IMG/VR virus record: IMGVR_UViG_3300031368_000001
Location: 44,286-108,285 of that record
Length of the DNA stretch: 64,000 bases
From: a virus
Reading direction: 5' to 3' (one strand)
Both the position numbers and the translations under genes were made by a program. The notes under the pieces were generated by a model. The model made no database searches, was not told the DNA's origin, and was given only the letters and a program-made list of their open reading frames with translations. Shown here one piece after another: positions 22,109 through 31,888 of this stretch. Each line of letters starts with the position of its first letter. The first letter of the stretch is position 1.

Positions 22109-25100
22109 TTATTCTTTACTGCTAAGTTCATCCAAAATAGCTATATGCATATTATAAATATCTTGCCAGCTCCTCTGTAGCCACATTCCTGACAGAAATC
22201 CAATCCCTGCTTTCTGTGCTTCCCAGGCTCGATACATTTGTTCAGCCTTTGCTCTTTTTACTTTCTTCGCAAGCTCATCCAATGATTTTCCTTCTTTCTC
22301 AGATTGAGGCATTTTTTTAATTTCTTCATCAATCATTTCTTTAGTTGGAAGTCCTCTGCTTTCCATAATACCATAGATGTAATGAATCTTTTGTGGACCC
22401 GGCGAGGTAACTGTTCCTACAAATTCTTTAAACATCCAGGAAGATACAGCATCAACCAATTGACCTTGTGGAATCACTGTTCTCCATTCTTCTTTTTCTG
22501 CTAATTGTAGCGGTGCGAGGACATATTTTTTCCATATAGGAAGCAAACCCAGCCAGTCATCTAAAAAATCGACTGTAACTTTTGCCCATGTAACCTTTTG
22601 TCGATCTAAATAATCCTGCATATTCTTGATTTTTGCTCTTGAAAAAATTCTTGTTCTATTCTCAACAGGAATTTTTTCCATCATTTTAATTTGTCCTTTT
22701 ATATTCGCATCTTGAGCTTCCCTCCATTTTGGCTCTCCATGATACTTTGTAAAGACTTTTATATATTTATAAGCAGAAAGCCAGGAAAGTGGGTTGAAAT
22801 AAGTTCCAGGAATCAAATACACTGGAACCATGGTCTTTATTGAAAAATTAACATTGCTTCCTGTCCGCTTGCTCCACCAGTTCCATACACCTCGAATAGC
22901 GCCTAATTTCCATGGATGGTACATAAAATCTTTTAGCCAGTAGGCGTTATTGCGAATGTTAAAGGTAAAGAAGGGAAAAATTCTCTCAAGTGAAACCTCA
23001 ACCGCCATCTTATTTTTATAATCAAAGAATACACGGTTCACTTCTTTGATTCCTTTTTCTCTCATTATTTCTGCAAAGTCATCCAGGATTTTTCCCTGTT
23101 TAAATAACTTTTTAGCATAAGCATCCACATAACCTGAAAAATACCATTCTCGTGCTTTTGTCTCCGGGCCTCCTAAAAGGGCTTCGTACAATACATTTCT
23201 ATGAGTTTGATACCAGTTTGTCTTTCCAAGCACCTCACTAAGTTCTGCTTCAGTTTTTACAAAAAAACTACCGCTGACTTCTTTTGGAATCGGGATAATC
23301 GGTGTTCCTCGCTTCCTCATTAGTGGCCAGAAAAACTCTCCTCTGAAAAATGAATTAAGTGATTCATTCATTGCTTTTAAAGTATTGTCAGCCATGTTGC
23401 GAATAGATACCCCAGGTGCATAGATAAGAACACAATCTTTCCAGAAAGACTTGAAATAATCTACTTCATCCAAAATAAATTTTCCAGCTTTAAGAGTATC
23501 ATAATTCATTTGTCCTTTGAATGTATCTATATTTGCCAATGCAGCTGTAATTCTATCTGCCAAGGTTTTACTTCGGAGAACTCTGGCTGAATAAAAACAT
23601 GAATTGATTATTCTTCTGAAAATTCCTGGCTCATATGGAGTTTGCATTTTTCCGCTTGGAAATAAGCCAATTTTGCTCTCTGGCACTACGCCCACATCCC
23701 CTATTCTTTTTGGTAGTTTTGTAAAAATTTTTAAAGCTTTGATTTGTGAAGCAAGCAGATTAAAAAAAAGTTTCGTTATTGGCTTAACAAAATTTAGAGT
23801 AACAACTTCTAAGATTAAATTTTTCATTCCACTTAATTGTTCTTCGACTTCAAGTACCTGACCTTCATTTAGGAGTCTTACAGCAATAGCATCTGCTTTA
23901 GCCATTAGGGGAGCTCTTTTTTTAGGGTTTAATGCAATCATTTCAAGCAGCGATAAATCTGCTGATTTTAAAACTTCCCGGACTGCTTGTTCATAAGCAA
24001 CTATAAAATCTTTGACTAATGGCTGTCCAGCCCAGATCATGAAAGCTTTATCTACCACATTCATATTACCAGTATCTACAACTAGGCTTTTTAATAACTC
24101 CTTGTATTCTAATAATAAAGAATGAACTACTCCCCACATAGATTTTATCTTCACATTTTTTTTATCTTTAATTAAAAGATTAGTAGCAGCATCGATCACC
24201 CATTGTGATTTATATAAATTTTTATCTTTCACAGGCAGAAATACATAATGTCTTCCTTCGCCTTTTTTTTCCCCGGGAAATTCTACTTCAAGTGATGGAT
24301 GGTCAGCTCCCTTGCATAAAATTTTTCCTTCTCCGGGATAAGTTGGAAGAGTATCTATGTTGAACGGTGATTTTGAGGCGAGATACAAACAATCGGGACA
24401 ATGATTCCAAATAATTTTTTCTTTCTTATCTTTCCCACCATAAGTACCCTTCCCGGGATTCCACCAAAATCTCAGGCTTTTTGGAGGATCATAGAATAAA
24501 GTAGATTTAATTTTAGAAAGTACCGATTTCGAAGGAACTTTAACCTTATCTATTTTTACTTCCCATGGGGTAACTACTCCTCCTATCGTAGTTTTCATCT
24601 CAGGTTTTTCTTTTCTTATATAGCTTAGGTGTCCTCGTGCAGCAAATTGTTCTGCATACTCTAATGCTACTTCTTTCTTTTTAATAGCATCTATCAATTC
24701 ATCTCTAATTTTATGAGCTTTCGATTGTTCCTTAATCTTCCAGTATTGATATTCAGAAGGGATTTGACTTCTGATTTTTTTGGGGAGGGCAGAAATTTCA
24801 GCAGGCGGATACCAGTGTTTTTTCAGAGCGCGGGGATCAAGGACATAAGGACCGGGATCGGCGAAGAAGGACATCCAGACTGTGTAGCCTTTTCCAGTTT
24901 TACTTTCAGCACCCTCTCCAATTGATTGCTGTCGCCATACGTTAGGAAGTAGGCGGAACGTTAGTCTGCCACTAAGTTTTTTGCCGGTAAGAAAATATTC
25001 AAAGAAATGAGGTTTGCGCGTGCCAAATTCTACAAATCCTTTATCAACAATTCCCATGTAGCCTTTTAAATTTTTTGTTGCTCCAATTGTTCCTTCAGGA

Positions 25101-25390
25101 AAGGTAGCCTTATCAATGGTAAGCCATTCCATTGGCTCAAGACTTTTTTTCTCAGAAACTGTTTTTTTCGTAGGATCAAGTAGAAGTTTAATCGCAGAAT
25201 TTAACTTTTTCTCTATAAGTTTTTCTGCATCTGAGTAATTTTTAGGATCAGATTCTATCGATAAAATCCAATTCAGGGTCCAGCCTTCTAGTCTTTGAGA
25301 GTCAATCTGAAGTCGAAGATCTCCGTGAACTGAGTTAAGACCGGCCCCTAGAATGCCATTGGAGCACCCATCTCCACTTTTTATTTTCAT
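22109..25390 (-). CDS. giant virion or polyvalent protein with LigD-PE-like N-terminus
   Basis: 1093 residues. Residues 1-150 resemble the LigD 3'-phosphoesterase fold (HGDLRLQID...GWTLN, FPEGTIGA, LTGKKLSGRLTFRLLP). Around 300-370 lies a zinc-type block (GTYGG..WNHCPDCLYLASKSPFN and GKILCKGADHP) like that in phage minor head/F-like proteins. Residues 600-1090 are helical, with YAPGVSIRNMADNTLKAMNES, as in large polyvalent or internal virion proteins. Probably packaged in the head and injected. Domain calls come from motif reading only. Confidence 0.5.
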   Translation of the reverse strand: MKIKSGDGCSNGILGAGLNSVHGDLRLQIDSQRLEGWTLNWILSIESDPKNYSDAEKLIEKKLNSAIKLLLDPTKKTVSEKKSLEPMEWLTIDKATFPEGTIGATKNLKGYMGIVDKGFVEFGTRKPHFFEYFLTGKKLSGRLTFRLLPNVWRQQSIGEGAESKTGKGYTVWMSFFADPGPYVLDPRALKKHWYPPAEISALPKKIRSQIPSEYQYWKIKEQSKAHKIRDELIDAIKKKEVALEYAEQFAARGHLSYIRKEKPEMKTTIGGVVTPWEVKIDKVKVPSKSVLSKIKSTLFYDPPKSLRFWWNPGKGTYGGKDKKEKIIWNHCPDCLYLASKSPFNIDTLPTYPGEGKILCKGADHPSLEVEFPGEKKGEGRHYVFLPVKDKNLYKSQWVIDAATNLLIKDKKNVKIKSMWGVVHSLLLEYKELLKSLVVDTGNMNVVDKAFMIWAGQPLVKDFIVAYEQAVREVLKSADLSLLEMIALNPKKRAPLMAKADAIAVRLLNEGQVLEVEEQLSGMKNLILEVVTLNFVKPITKLFFNLLASQIKALKIFTKLPKRIGDVGVVPESKIGLFPSGKMQTPYEPGIFRRIINSCFYSARVLRSKTLADRITAALANIDTFKGQMNYDTLKAGKFILDEVDYFKSFWKDCVLIYAPGVSIRNMADNTLKAMNESLNSFFRGEFFWPLMRKRGTPIIPIPKEVSGSFFVKTEAELSEVLGKTNWYQTHRNVLYEALLGGPETKAREWYFSGYVDAYAKKLFKQGKILDDFAEIMREKGIKEVNRVFFDYKNKMAVEVSLERIFPFFTFNIRNNAYWLKDFMYHPWKLGAIRGVWNWWSKRTGSNVNFSIKTMVPVYLIPGTYFNPLSWLSAYKYIKVFTKYHGEPKWREAQDANIKGQIKMMEKIPVENRTRIFSRAKIKNMQDYLDRQKVTWAKVTVDFLDDWLGLLPIWKKYVLAPLQLAEKEEWRTVIPQGQLVDAVSSWMFKEFVGTVTSPGPQKIHYIYGIMESRGLPTKEMIDEEIKKMPQSEKEGKSLDELAKKVKRAKAEQMYRAWEAQKAGIGFLSGMWLQRSWQDIYNMHIAILDELSSKE

Positions 25391-25436
25391 TTGGATATGA
25401 AGATACGGAACCGATAAATCATCACCTCCTTTCCCA

Positions 25437-25673
25437 CTACCCTCTAATCAATAACGTTGTTAATGTTGCGCAGGCTGCAAATAATATACTGATAACTACT
25501 GTAACCACCCAGGGAGGCCTGGAATAAACTAATTGACTAATTTCATCCTGTCTATTACAAATTTGTATAATTTTAGTATCAATCCGTTTTTGAAAACCCG
25601 AAAATTCATTCTCCATAGATTTGACTTTTTGTACAACTCCAGCAACTTGTCTTCCAAGTTCATCATTGTCCAT
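25437..25673 (-). CDS. tail-anchored small membrane protein, lysis accessory candidate
   Basis: 78 residues: N-terminal coiled coil (VAGVVQKVKSMENEFSGFQKRIDTK), then one C-terminal membrane helix (WVVTVVISILFAACATLTTLLI). This XhlA-like layout next to an endolysin suggests a holin or holin partner. Confidence 0.6.
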   Translation of the reverse strand: MDNDELGRQVAGVVQKVKSMENEFSGFQKRIDTKIIQICNRQDEISQLVYSRPPWVVTVVISILFAACATLTTLLIRG

Positions 25674-25679
25674 AATGGT

Positions 25680-26249
25680 TTACCTCTTGGATAGTTCTAT
25701 TCTCTTAGCCCAACCTCGCGCATACTTTTCTTGCAAAGAACTTTTTTTCATAATTTTAATAAAACGCATTCCTTGAAAAACATTCATCCAGATCAGTAAA
25801 TTTTCTGAACTATCTTTTTTGAGATAAGCCTCTAATGCACTCAGAGTTTTTGGGCCAATCACACCATCTTCTACGAGATCTAAAAACAAGAATTCATTAC
25901 GATTTAATAAGTTCAATGATTGCTGTAAAATTATAATTGCCTGATGATTTCCCATATTAACTGCTGTGTCAAAAAGTTCTTGTGCTACATCGAATGAAGA
26001 AATTTTATTACCCATAATTTCATCCCAAAACTTGAGACGATAAAATTTTTTGACAACATGAAATAATCTTTCCTCGAACTTGGCAGAAAACGGTGGGGTA
26101 TAAGAATCAATTACTTTCCATCCAGGCCAGCTGGGATGTTTGTTTCTAGAAATTCCCTTATAGGTCTCACCCCCAAAATCATCTGGGTCGTTTGAGTATA
26201 AACCCTCGTGTTTTAAAGTATTAGTTAAAATTTTTGTGAAGCTGTTCAT
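25680..26249 (-). CDS. GH108-type endolysin with peptidoglycan-binding tail
   Basis: 189 residues. HEGLYSNDPDDFGGETYKGIS is the GH108 active-site signature with its catalytic Glu; DTAVNMGNHQAI and EDGVIGPKTLSAL match the C-terminal peptidoglycan-binding (PG_binding_3) segment. It is an N-acetylmuramidase that opens the wall for release. No signal peptide, so it depends on a holin, probably the neighbouring membrane protein. Confidence 0.88.
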   Translation of the reverse strand: MNSFTKILTNTLKHEGLYSNDPDDFGGETYKGISRNKHPSWPGWKVIDSYTPPFSAKFEERLFHVVKKFYRLKFWDEIMGNKISSFDVAQELFDTAVNMGNHQAIIILQQSLNLLNRNEFLFLDLVEDGVIGPKTLSALEAYLKKDSSENLLIWMNVFQGMRFIKIMKKSSLQEKYARGWAKRIELSKR

Positions 26250-26266
26250 GATTTAATCTAATCTGG

Positions 26267-26911
26267 CTATATTTTAATCCCAAGCGATAAAATTACTGAT
26301 AGTTCATTTTTTTCGTCAGTCTCTGGTCTCGATCTGTATTGATCAGTAAGTGATAATTTCAGTGATAAGCGTGCAGCAATTTTTTGCTTAATTGAAGCCT
26401 CTCCGGTAAAGATGTAGTCATCCAAATCTTCAAGATTTGGTTGGTAGAAAATCACTGCTTTGAATGATTTTACTTTACCTTTGAGTCTAAGTGAGAGTCG
26501 GTTTATATCCAAAGTATCACTCTCAATTTTTTGATGATGTTGTAAATAACCAATTGAGACAGAAAAGTTTTTACAGAAACTATATTTTGGACCACCTCCA
26601 AAGAAGTTTTCAAAATCTATTTTTCTGAGTTTATTATATCCAGCCTGGTCAAAAAACCAGAGAGACCATTTATCATTGAGCTTCGGATCGTATCCTAAAC
26701 GTAAGAAAGCTTTATTCTCGATTTCTAAGTCATTCCGCTCACCATAGTTTAGTTTACTCACCAAACTAATTTCCTTGATTTTAGTATCGAGTCCGAGGTA
26801 GAATGATTGTGAATCTGTAATTCCAGATTTAGCAGACAAGCCTATATCAAGATCTCCAGCGAGGGTCTGGAGTGGAAAAAATAAAATTAAAAATATTAGA
26901 AATCTTTTCAA
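26267..26911 (-). CDS. DUF481-like outer-membrane beta-barrel protein
   Basis: 214 residues. Signal peptide MKRFLIFLILFFPLQTLAG with a clear AxA-like cleavage site, then alternating-strand sequence (SLVSKLNYGERNDLEIENKAFLRLGYD, SLWFFDQAGYNKL) ending in a C-terminal aromatic-poor strand LSVILSLGIKI. The pattern matches DUF481/YdiY barrels. A phage-encoded outer-membrane protein beside lysis genes could alter the host surface against superinfection. Overlaps the next gene by ATGA. Confidence 0.68.
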   Translation of the reverse strand: MKRFLIFLILFFPLQTLAGDLDIGLSAKSGITDSQSFYLGLDTKIKEISLVSKLNYGERNDLEIENKAFLRLGYDPKLNDKWSLWFFDQAGYNKLRKIDFENFFGGGPKYSFCKNFSVSIGYLQHHQKIESDTLDINRLSLRLKGKVKSFKAVIFYQPNLEDLDDYIFTGEASIKQKIAARLSLKLSLTDQYRSRPETDEKNELSVILSLGIKI

Positions 26912-27138
26912 TTGCTTTGTCCTGGCGGAACAATATTTCTTGGTTTTGGCATGATCTTTATACGATTTGAGAGATTAGTTCCAGAAAAGAGAAATTCAGG
27001 AATCATGACACAATCATATTGTTCAAGAATCGTATTAATCTCAGCTAAACATTTACTGGTTCTAACTTTATCATCACCCTCGATAAATTTGACATTATTA
27101 TGTTTTAAATTTTTGAGTTGGCTCTTTACACTTTTCAT
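26908..27138 (-). CDS. conserved small phage protein
   Basis: 76 residues. QYDCVMIPEFLFSGTNLSNRIKIMPKP is a pattern repeated in small phage proteins near lysis genes; function unknown. Coupled to the barrel gene. Confidence 0.58.
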   Translation of the reverse strand: MKSVKSQLKNLKHNNVKFIEGDDKVRTSKCLAEINTILEQYDCVMIPEFLFSGTNLSNRIKIMPKPRNIVPPGQSN

Positions 27139-27162
27139 AAATATTTTTCCTTATTTAAAGGT

Positions 27163-27342
27163 TTATTTTTCTTGAATTATTCTTAAAATTTTGTTTTTTC
27201 CAGCAGAAGTACAAAGATAGTTTTTAATTTCTTCAAAATCGGTAGAATTTTCGATAACTATAAACCTATCTGGAATGGGCTTTCTTTTTTTAATAAATTC
27301 CTGGATACATTTTTTGAAACAGTCTATTGGTATTATCGACAT
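27163..27342 (-). CDS. 59-residue hypothetical protein
   Basis: MSIIPIDCFKKCIQEFIKKRKPIPDRFIVIENSTDF...; ribosome site AGGAAAGATAT. Lies in the gap between two larger genes in the same direction. No family recognised. Confidence 0.5.
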   Translation of the reverse strand: MSIIPIDCFKKCIQEFIKKRKPIPDRFIVIENSTDFEEIKNYLCTSAGKNKILRIIQEK

Positions 27343-27352
27343 TATATCTTTC

Positions 27353-30300
27353 CTATTTAAAAATCACATTTTTTGGTAGGATCCACGCTTGAATCCCCTG
27401 TGGAACTTCTACTTCTCTCACTGGATCAAATTTCTCTATTACTTCAACTTCATACAAATATAAAGGATGCTGTTCATCCCACCACTCAATTCTTTCATAG
27501 TTCTCCACAAGATGCTCCTCATATCTTTCCTCAAATTCTTTCTGATTAATTTCTTTTGGTTCGGAAAGTTTAATAATTCCCCAGCAGTCTTTATCAGAAA
27601 TTAAGTAGAGAGGTTCATTGATGTGTTCAGTAAATTTTTTGGATTTTATTATGGCTGTTTTACTGCCATCCCAGATGTATTCAGAGTGTGGAGAAACTAG
27701 ATATAGCCCGGCTATCTCCTGATCTTTCTTAGCTTCGCCAATTTTTTGCAGAGTTTCGGGAAGTTTTTCTCTCACCAGACCATATAATTCTTTTGAAGTT
27801 TCCTTCATTTTTTCTGGTGAGAATGTGTAGTTCATCTTATCACTTTTAACTCGTTCTTTAATTTCTTTTATGATTTTTGTTGCATTCTCAAGTATTTGTT
27901 CTTTGGTAAATTTAATGCCTTTACCCTCAGTCTTCTTCCATGTAGAAAAATGCGCGCACACTATTCTAAAATCATCCCCAAGAACTTTATTGTCTACTCT
28001 AGATGGATCATAAGGAGTTTCATAAAAATTATCGTTTCTATAAAAATCATCGGGAAAGTTTTCTGCACTTTCTTCCTTTATTGTCTCGTTATAGGCAGTG
28101 AGAATTTTTTCTGCGAGTGAGTTCCACCATGTACTCCATTTTTCACCCTGATCGTTTCTTATTTTCCCAGCCACGCAGATTCTTGGTCTATTTCCCTGAC
28201 CAATATCGAATCCAACAAATAGATCAGATTGTTTTTTTAAGTTCGATACCATCTGTTCGTGAAGATCGTCATATTTTTCTGGCATTCTGAGCACGACAAA
28301 CGCAGGTCTGGATTCGCTTTTGCCTTCATCTGTTGATCTTATCTCAACTGGTAAATTATTGAGTTCCTCTAACCATTTTTCTTTGAGGCCTTCATCGACA
28401 GCTCTCCCTCTCCACATTTTTTTCGGAGCATCCGTTCTGCCAGACAAAAATTCTGCTGGTTTCTTATTATAGACTGTCTGATAAGCAAATGTTGGTGCAT
28501 TTATTTTTTCGCTGAATTCTTCTTCATTCTCAAATTTTTCCTCAAACTCTTCCTCCAGATCTATCTCTCCCCATTCTTCTCCTTCACTCGCTTCTTTTTT
28601 TTGTTGCAGCCATTCCCAGATTTTTTTCTGTTGTTCATTAGCAGTTCCGGCCTCGATATCTTTTTCAAGATTATCCATGTCTTTCCAGAGTAATCCTAGA
28701 TCAATTGCTTCAAAAATTGGTAATATTCCAGGCACAACTTTTAGAGTTCCTTTTAAAAACTTTGTGAGATTACCCAGGTGTTTTATTTTTAGCTTATTCA
28801 TTATTTGTTTAAGCAATCTTGCATTTAATTTTTCATCAATTTGTTTAACTGGAATTTCTTTTTTAAGTGCAGCATTAATGGAATGTTGTGTTCCTTTTGA
28901 GCCACCCTTTTGAATTGCTGTCATAGCATCTGCCTTACCAACTATATCCTTATTTCTGGTAAAAGCAGCCTGGCCATAAGAAATTTCTGAGACAGCTTTA
29001 CCTGTTTCTTTCGCAGCTCGTTTTACACCTGAATTTTCCACCACATTTGCTCCAAGATCTCTTACTTTTTTAAGAAGGGGCCTAACAGCAGCTGGCTGAC
29101 TTTCGATAGTTTTTGGTAAATAAACAGTTAATTTTTTACAGGCATTCTGTCGTAAGACTTCTCTGATTGATTCTTCATCTACTCCTTTCGCTCCGCCAGT
29201 TACAATCCCCCAGCCAGCATCAAGAGCTTTTTTGGTTTGGTAGCGTGTAGCTTGTAACATATTTGAAGTAGTTTCACGGGAACCGACTATAGCCATAGTT
29301 TTTATGGATGATATTTTTTTAAGTCCTGCCTCTCGAACTTCTGCCAGAATTTTACCCAGTTGATTTTGTCCTTTCCCTCCGCTCTTTCCCCAAAAAGTAT
29401 CTCCCCATGTATTATTTTCAACAATATCAATTCCTTTAGTGGCAATTAATTTTTCCATTAATTTTGGATTACTTTCAAATTTAGTCCTGACAATTCTTTT
29501 CATTACATCAGTCTTAATTTTTTCCCAGTCAGATCGAAGCGGAATTTTCCTTGCATATCTTTTAGCATCTCCTGGAGTCCTTAACTTTCTAATGGTTTCT
29601 CTGATTTCTGAATCCAATGTTTTTGCAGCTTGATAAGCATGTTCAGAAGTTGGATACACTTTTCCCTCGAATGAAGTTGGTGCTGGATGGAAATTTGATA
29701 AAAAATCATACTGACCACGGAAGGCTGAAGTCTCGGCAAAATCGTTGGTGAATTTTAATAGATCTTCAAACTCTTCACTACTCGATTCTGAGCTACTTGA
29801 TTCTTCATCTTCTTCAATAGTACCACTACTACTACTCATTTCTTCTTCAATATTCTCATAATCCTCTTCAAACCCTTCCGGTCCCACTACATGTATTAAT
29901 TCAACTTCTCCCTCTTCATGTTTCTCATAAATATAAATCGAGACATCGGCTGTCATTTTCTTGAGCCCCGGAATTGTCAGACCTCGACTCTTAAGAAAAT
30001 TTTTCAGCTTAGCCATATCCAAGGTTTCTTCAACCTTGATAAATCTTCCAAGTTTTTTCTTTTTGAGAGAATTAACCGCTGTTTTCTCGGAAACCACTTT
30101 GTAGTAAGCAGGAGTTCGCCTGAGAGAAAAGATATAACGAGTGGTTTCAACTTTCTTCATCCCAGTATCTTTAAGAACATCAGCCATAGCGCCCTGGATG
30201 GCTGAAATTTCTGAGTCCAGATCTTTGCGCGCCACTGGCGGGGTCTTGAAATAGTCCTCAAGTTTCTTCTTGGCTTTTCTCAGAGAGTCATGCAATGACT

Positions 30301-30544
30301 CGAGTTCTCTGAGTTTGGCTTTCGGAAGAATTTTCTTTTTTTCTTTTTTGACGAACTCGTCTATGTTGCCTTCAATAACATCATCAAACTTAGAAATATA
30401 TTCTTCCCAGGGGAAGTCTGAGCTGATGGTTTCTGTTGGCTCTTGACCTATTGGCTCTTGATCTGTTGGCTCTTCGCTGAGAACTTCAAGGTCTTGTTTA
30501 AGTGAGGTTATAAGATCTAACAAACGTTTTGCGAGATTTTTCAT
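27353..30544 (-). CDS. polyvalent protein with NADAR and DprA/SLOG-like domains
   Basis: 1063 residues. A charged N-terminus (acidic/Ser stretch at about 240-265) leads into a NADAR (YbiA-like) domain at about 275-415: RGQYDFLSNFHPAP, PTSEHAYQAAKT, and NTWGDTFWGKSGGKGQNQLG. Directly after it, MAIVGSRETTSN...GGAKGVDEESIR and NKDIVGKAD form a DprA/SLOG Rossmann domain (about 420-560). The rest is helical. NADAR enzymes remove ADP-ribose from guanine or process NAD-related metabolites; SLOG folds bind such ligands. Together they may counter NAD-based host immunity. Probably injected with DNA. Confidence 0.7.
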   Translation of the reverse strand: MKNLAKRLLDLITSLKQDLEVLSEEPTDQEPIGQEPTETISSDFPWEEYISKFDDVIEGNIDEFVKKEKKKILPKAKLRELESLHDSLRKAKKKLEDYFKTPPVARKDLDSEISAIQGAMADVLKDTGMKKVETTRYIFSLRRTPAYYKVVSEKTAVNSLKKKKLGRFIKVEETLDMAKLKNFLKSRGLTIPGLKKMTADVSIYIYEKHEEGEVELIHVVGPEGFEEDYENIEEEMSSSSGTIEEDEESSSSESSSEEFEDLLKFTNDFAETSAFRGQYDFLSNFHPAPTSFEGKVYPTSEHAYQAAKTLDSEIRETIRKLRTPGDAKRYARKIPLRSDWEKIKTDVMKRIVRTKFESNPKLMEKLIATKGIDIVENNTWGDTFWGKSGGKGQNQLGKILAEVREAGLKKISSIKTMAIVGSRETTSNMLQATRYQTKKALDAGWGIVTGGAKGVDEESIREVLRQNACKKLTVYLPKTIESQPAAVRPLLKKVRDLGANVVENSGVKRAAKETGKAVSEISYGQAAFTRNKDIVGKADAMTAIQKGGSKGTQHSINAALKKEIPVKQIDEKLNARLLKQIMNKLKIKHLGNLTKFLKGTLKVVPGILPIFEAIDLGLLWKDMDNLEKDIEAGTANEQQKKIWEWLQQKKEASEGEEWGEIDLEEEFEEKFENEEEFSEKINAPTFAYQTVYNKKPAEFLSGRTDAPKKMWRGRAVDEGLKEKWLEELNNLPVEIRSTDEGKSESRPAFVVLRMPEKYDDLHEQMVSNLKKQSDLFVGFDIGQGNRPRICVAGKIRNDQGEKWSTWWNSLAEKILTAYNETIKEESAENFPDDFYRNDNFYETPYDPSRVDNKVLGDDFRIVCAHFSTWKKTEGKGIKFTKEQILENATKIIKEIKERVKSDKMNYTFSPEKMKETSKELYGLVREKLPETLQKIGEAKKDQEIAGLYLVSPHSEYIWDGSKTAIIKSKKFTEHINEPLYLISDKDCWGIIKLSEPKEINQKEFEERYEEHLVENYERIEWWDEQHPLYLYEVEVIEKFDPVREVEVPQGIQAWILPKNVIFK

Positions 30545-30664
30545 GATAATGCCCTAGATTTTTTTTAGGTTGGAATCTAATTGAGGTAGATTATTCAGAA
30601 TTTTTCAGAAAAGATCAATCTTTTTTTTAGAACAAGTATAATAAAGACTGAGTTTATAGCTTAT

Positions 30665-31501
30665 TTACTGCTTTTTTTGTCTTCTCTGCTCTTTTTCAGC
30701 TCTTCGTTTTGCCTTCTCTTTTTCCTCAGCCTGCTTTTTTGCGGGAATAGTCTTATCCTTCAATTCCGTTGCCATTTGCGGATAGTATTTTCTGAGTAAC
30801 CTTTCTAGTCTGATAGTTACAGCTATTTCTCCAATACCTTCTCTGTCGAGGCCGTGAATTTCCCAGGCAATTGAATTTTGAGGGTGGAAGTGTACAACTC
30901 GGATTGGTTTTAGGCTTCTTGTAAATCTAGGTATAAATCCCGAACATCCTGTATTGTAGGTAGAATTAAGTAGCGAGATTCTCTTAGCATATTTTTCTGA
31001 GTTAAAAACTTTATTAAGAAGGGGTTCTTCTTTAGCTGCCTTGTCTTTTTCTAGTTGCCTTACGATCTCATCAACAATGTCTTTCGAGGATGGCTTCCAG
31101 AAAATACTGCCTCCATTCCATTTCGGATTGGAGTAGGAACAAGCCCCAACATCACCATCAAAAACTGGGCAATTAAACCATAAATTTTGCCACGTATCAA
31201 TGTCAGCTGAATAGATAACCTCATCAACTCTGTTGTTATCAAAAAGAAATTTTACCGCCCACATTTTCGAGCCAGAAAGACAAAAATCATTAAACTTTAT
31301 CTTTTCAGCTTTTATACCCATAAACTCAAAATCAAAATTGGCTAAAAGAATAATATCTTGTTTTTTCCAGCCAACTTCTAATAGATTATGAATTTGAGCC
31401 CTAAGCATAAGCTTAAGTCTTTCTGGATTATATCTCGATTTGCTATTTGGCTGTAAATTAGCGGCTATTAGACGTTTCATGAATTCTTTCTTCCCATCCA
31501 T
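30665..31501 (-). CDS. glycosyltransferase-like protein
   Basis: 278 residues. VIYSADIDTWQN offers a DxD-like metal site, then KWNGGSIFWK and NTGCSGFIPR; the order resembles GT-A nucleotide-sugar transferases. The last 30 residues are Lys/Glu/Arg/Gln repeats. Overlaps the next gene upstream by 25 bases. First gene of the sugar-modification island. Confidence 0.55.
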   Translation of the reverse strand: MDGKKEFMKRLIAANLQPNSKSRYNPERLKLMLRAQIHNLLEVGWKKQDIILLANFDFEFMGIKAEKIKFNDFCLSGSKMWAVKFLFDNNRVDEVIYSADIDTWQNLWFNCPVFDGDVGACSYSNPKWNGGSIFWKPSSKDIVDEIVRQLEKDKAAKEEPLLNKVFNSEKYAKRISLLNSTYNTGCSGFIPRFTRSLKPIRVVHFHPQNSIAWEIHGLDREGIGEIAVTIRLERLLRKYYPQMATELKDKTIPAKKQAEEKEKAKRRAEKEQRRQKKQ

Positions 31502-31884
31502 ATTGCTGCTAATTTTAGATCAACAAAGACCTGTCCGCCATTATTTCTAACCATCCTTGCTACAGCGCCAAAGGATTTCCACTGACCGTCATTAAATTTT
31601 TCTTTACCATCATAACGAAGCATAACAAAGACAGTTTTTTCAGGTCGTTTATTGCTATCGTCTACAGTTTCAGCTAAGCTATAGACACCAGTCATTTTTG
31701 GTGTAATAGTATAAAGAACAAAATCACAAGTTTCACGTTCTCTTAGTTCATTTTTTTGAGCTTCTTCATTCCAATCATCAACGACTGGATCGAACCATTC
31801 TAGTCCTTCATCATGCAGAAATATTATCATATGTTTGCGCCATATTGATTCATTGCATGTTCCTCCGAGGTAGACCTTTTTCAT
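31477..31884 (-). CDS. nucleoside 2-deoxyribosyltransferase-like protein
   Basis: 135 residues. VYLGGTCNESIWRKHMI, FDPVVDDWNEEAQ, RETCDFVLYTITPKMTGVYSLAE and VDDSNKRPEKT are all hallmark segments of the PF15891 family. Such phage proteins cleave or exchange nucleobases or act on NAD-like ligands, possibly for nucleotide salvage or DNA modification. Confidence 0.82.
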   Translation of the reverse strand: MKKVYLGGTCNESIWRKHMIIFLHDEGLEWFDPVVDDWNEEAQKNELRERETCDFVLYTITPKMTGVYSLAETVDDSNKRPEKTVFVMLRYDGKEKFNDGQWKSFGAVARMVRNNGGQVFVDLKLAAIWMGRKNS

Positions 31885-31888
31885 AATT

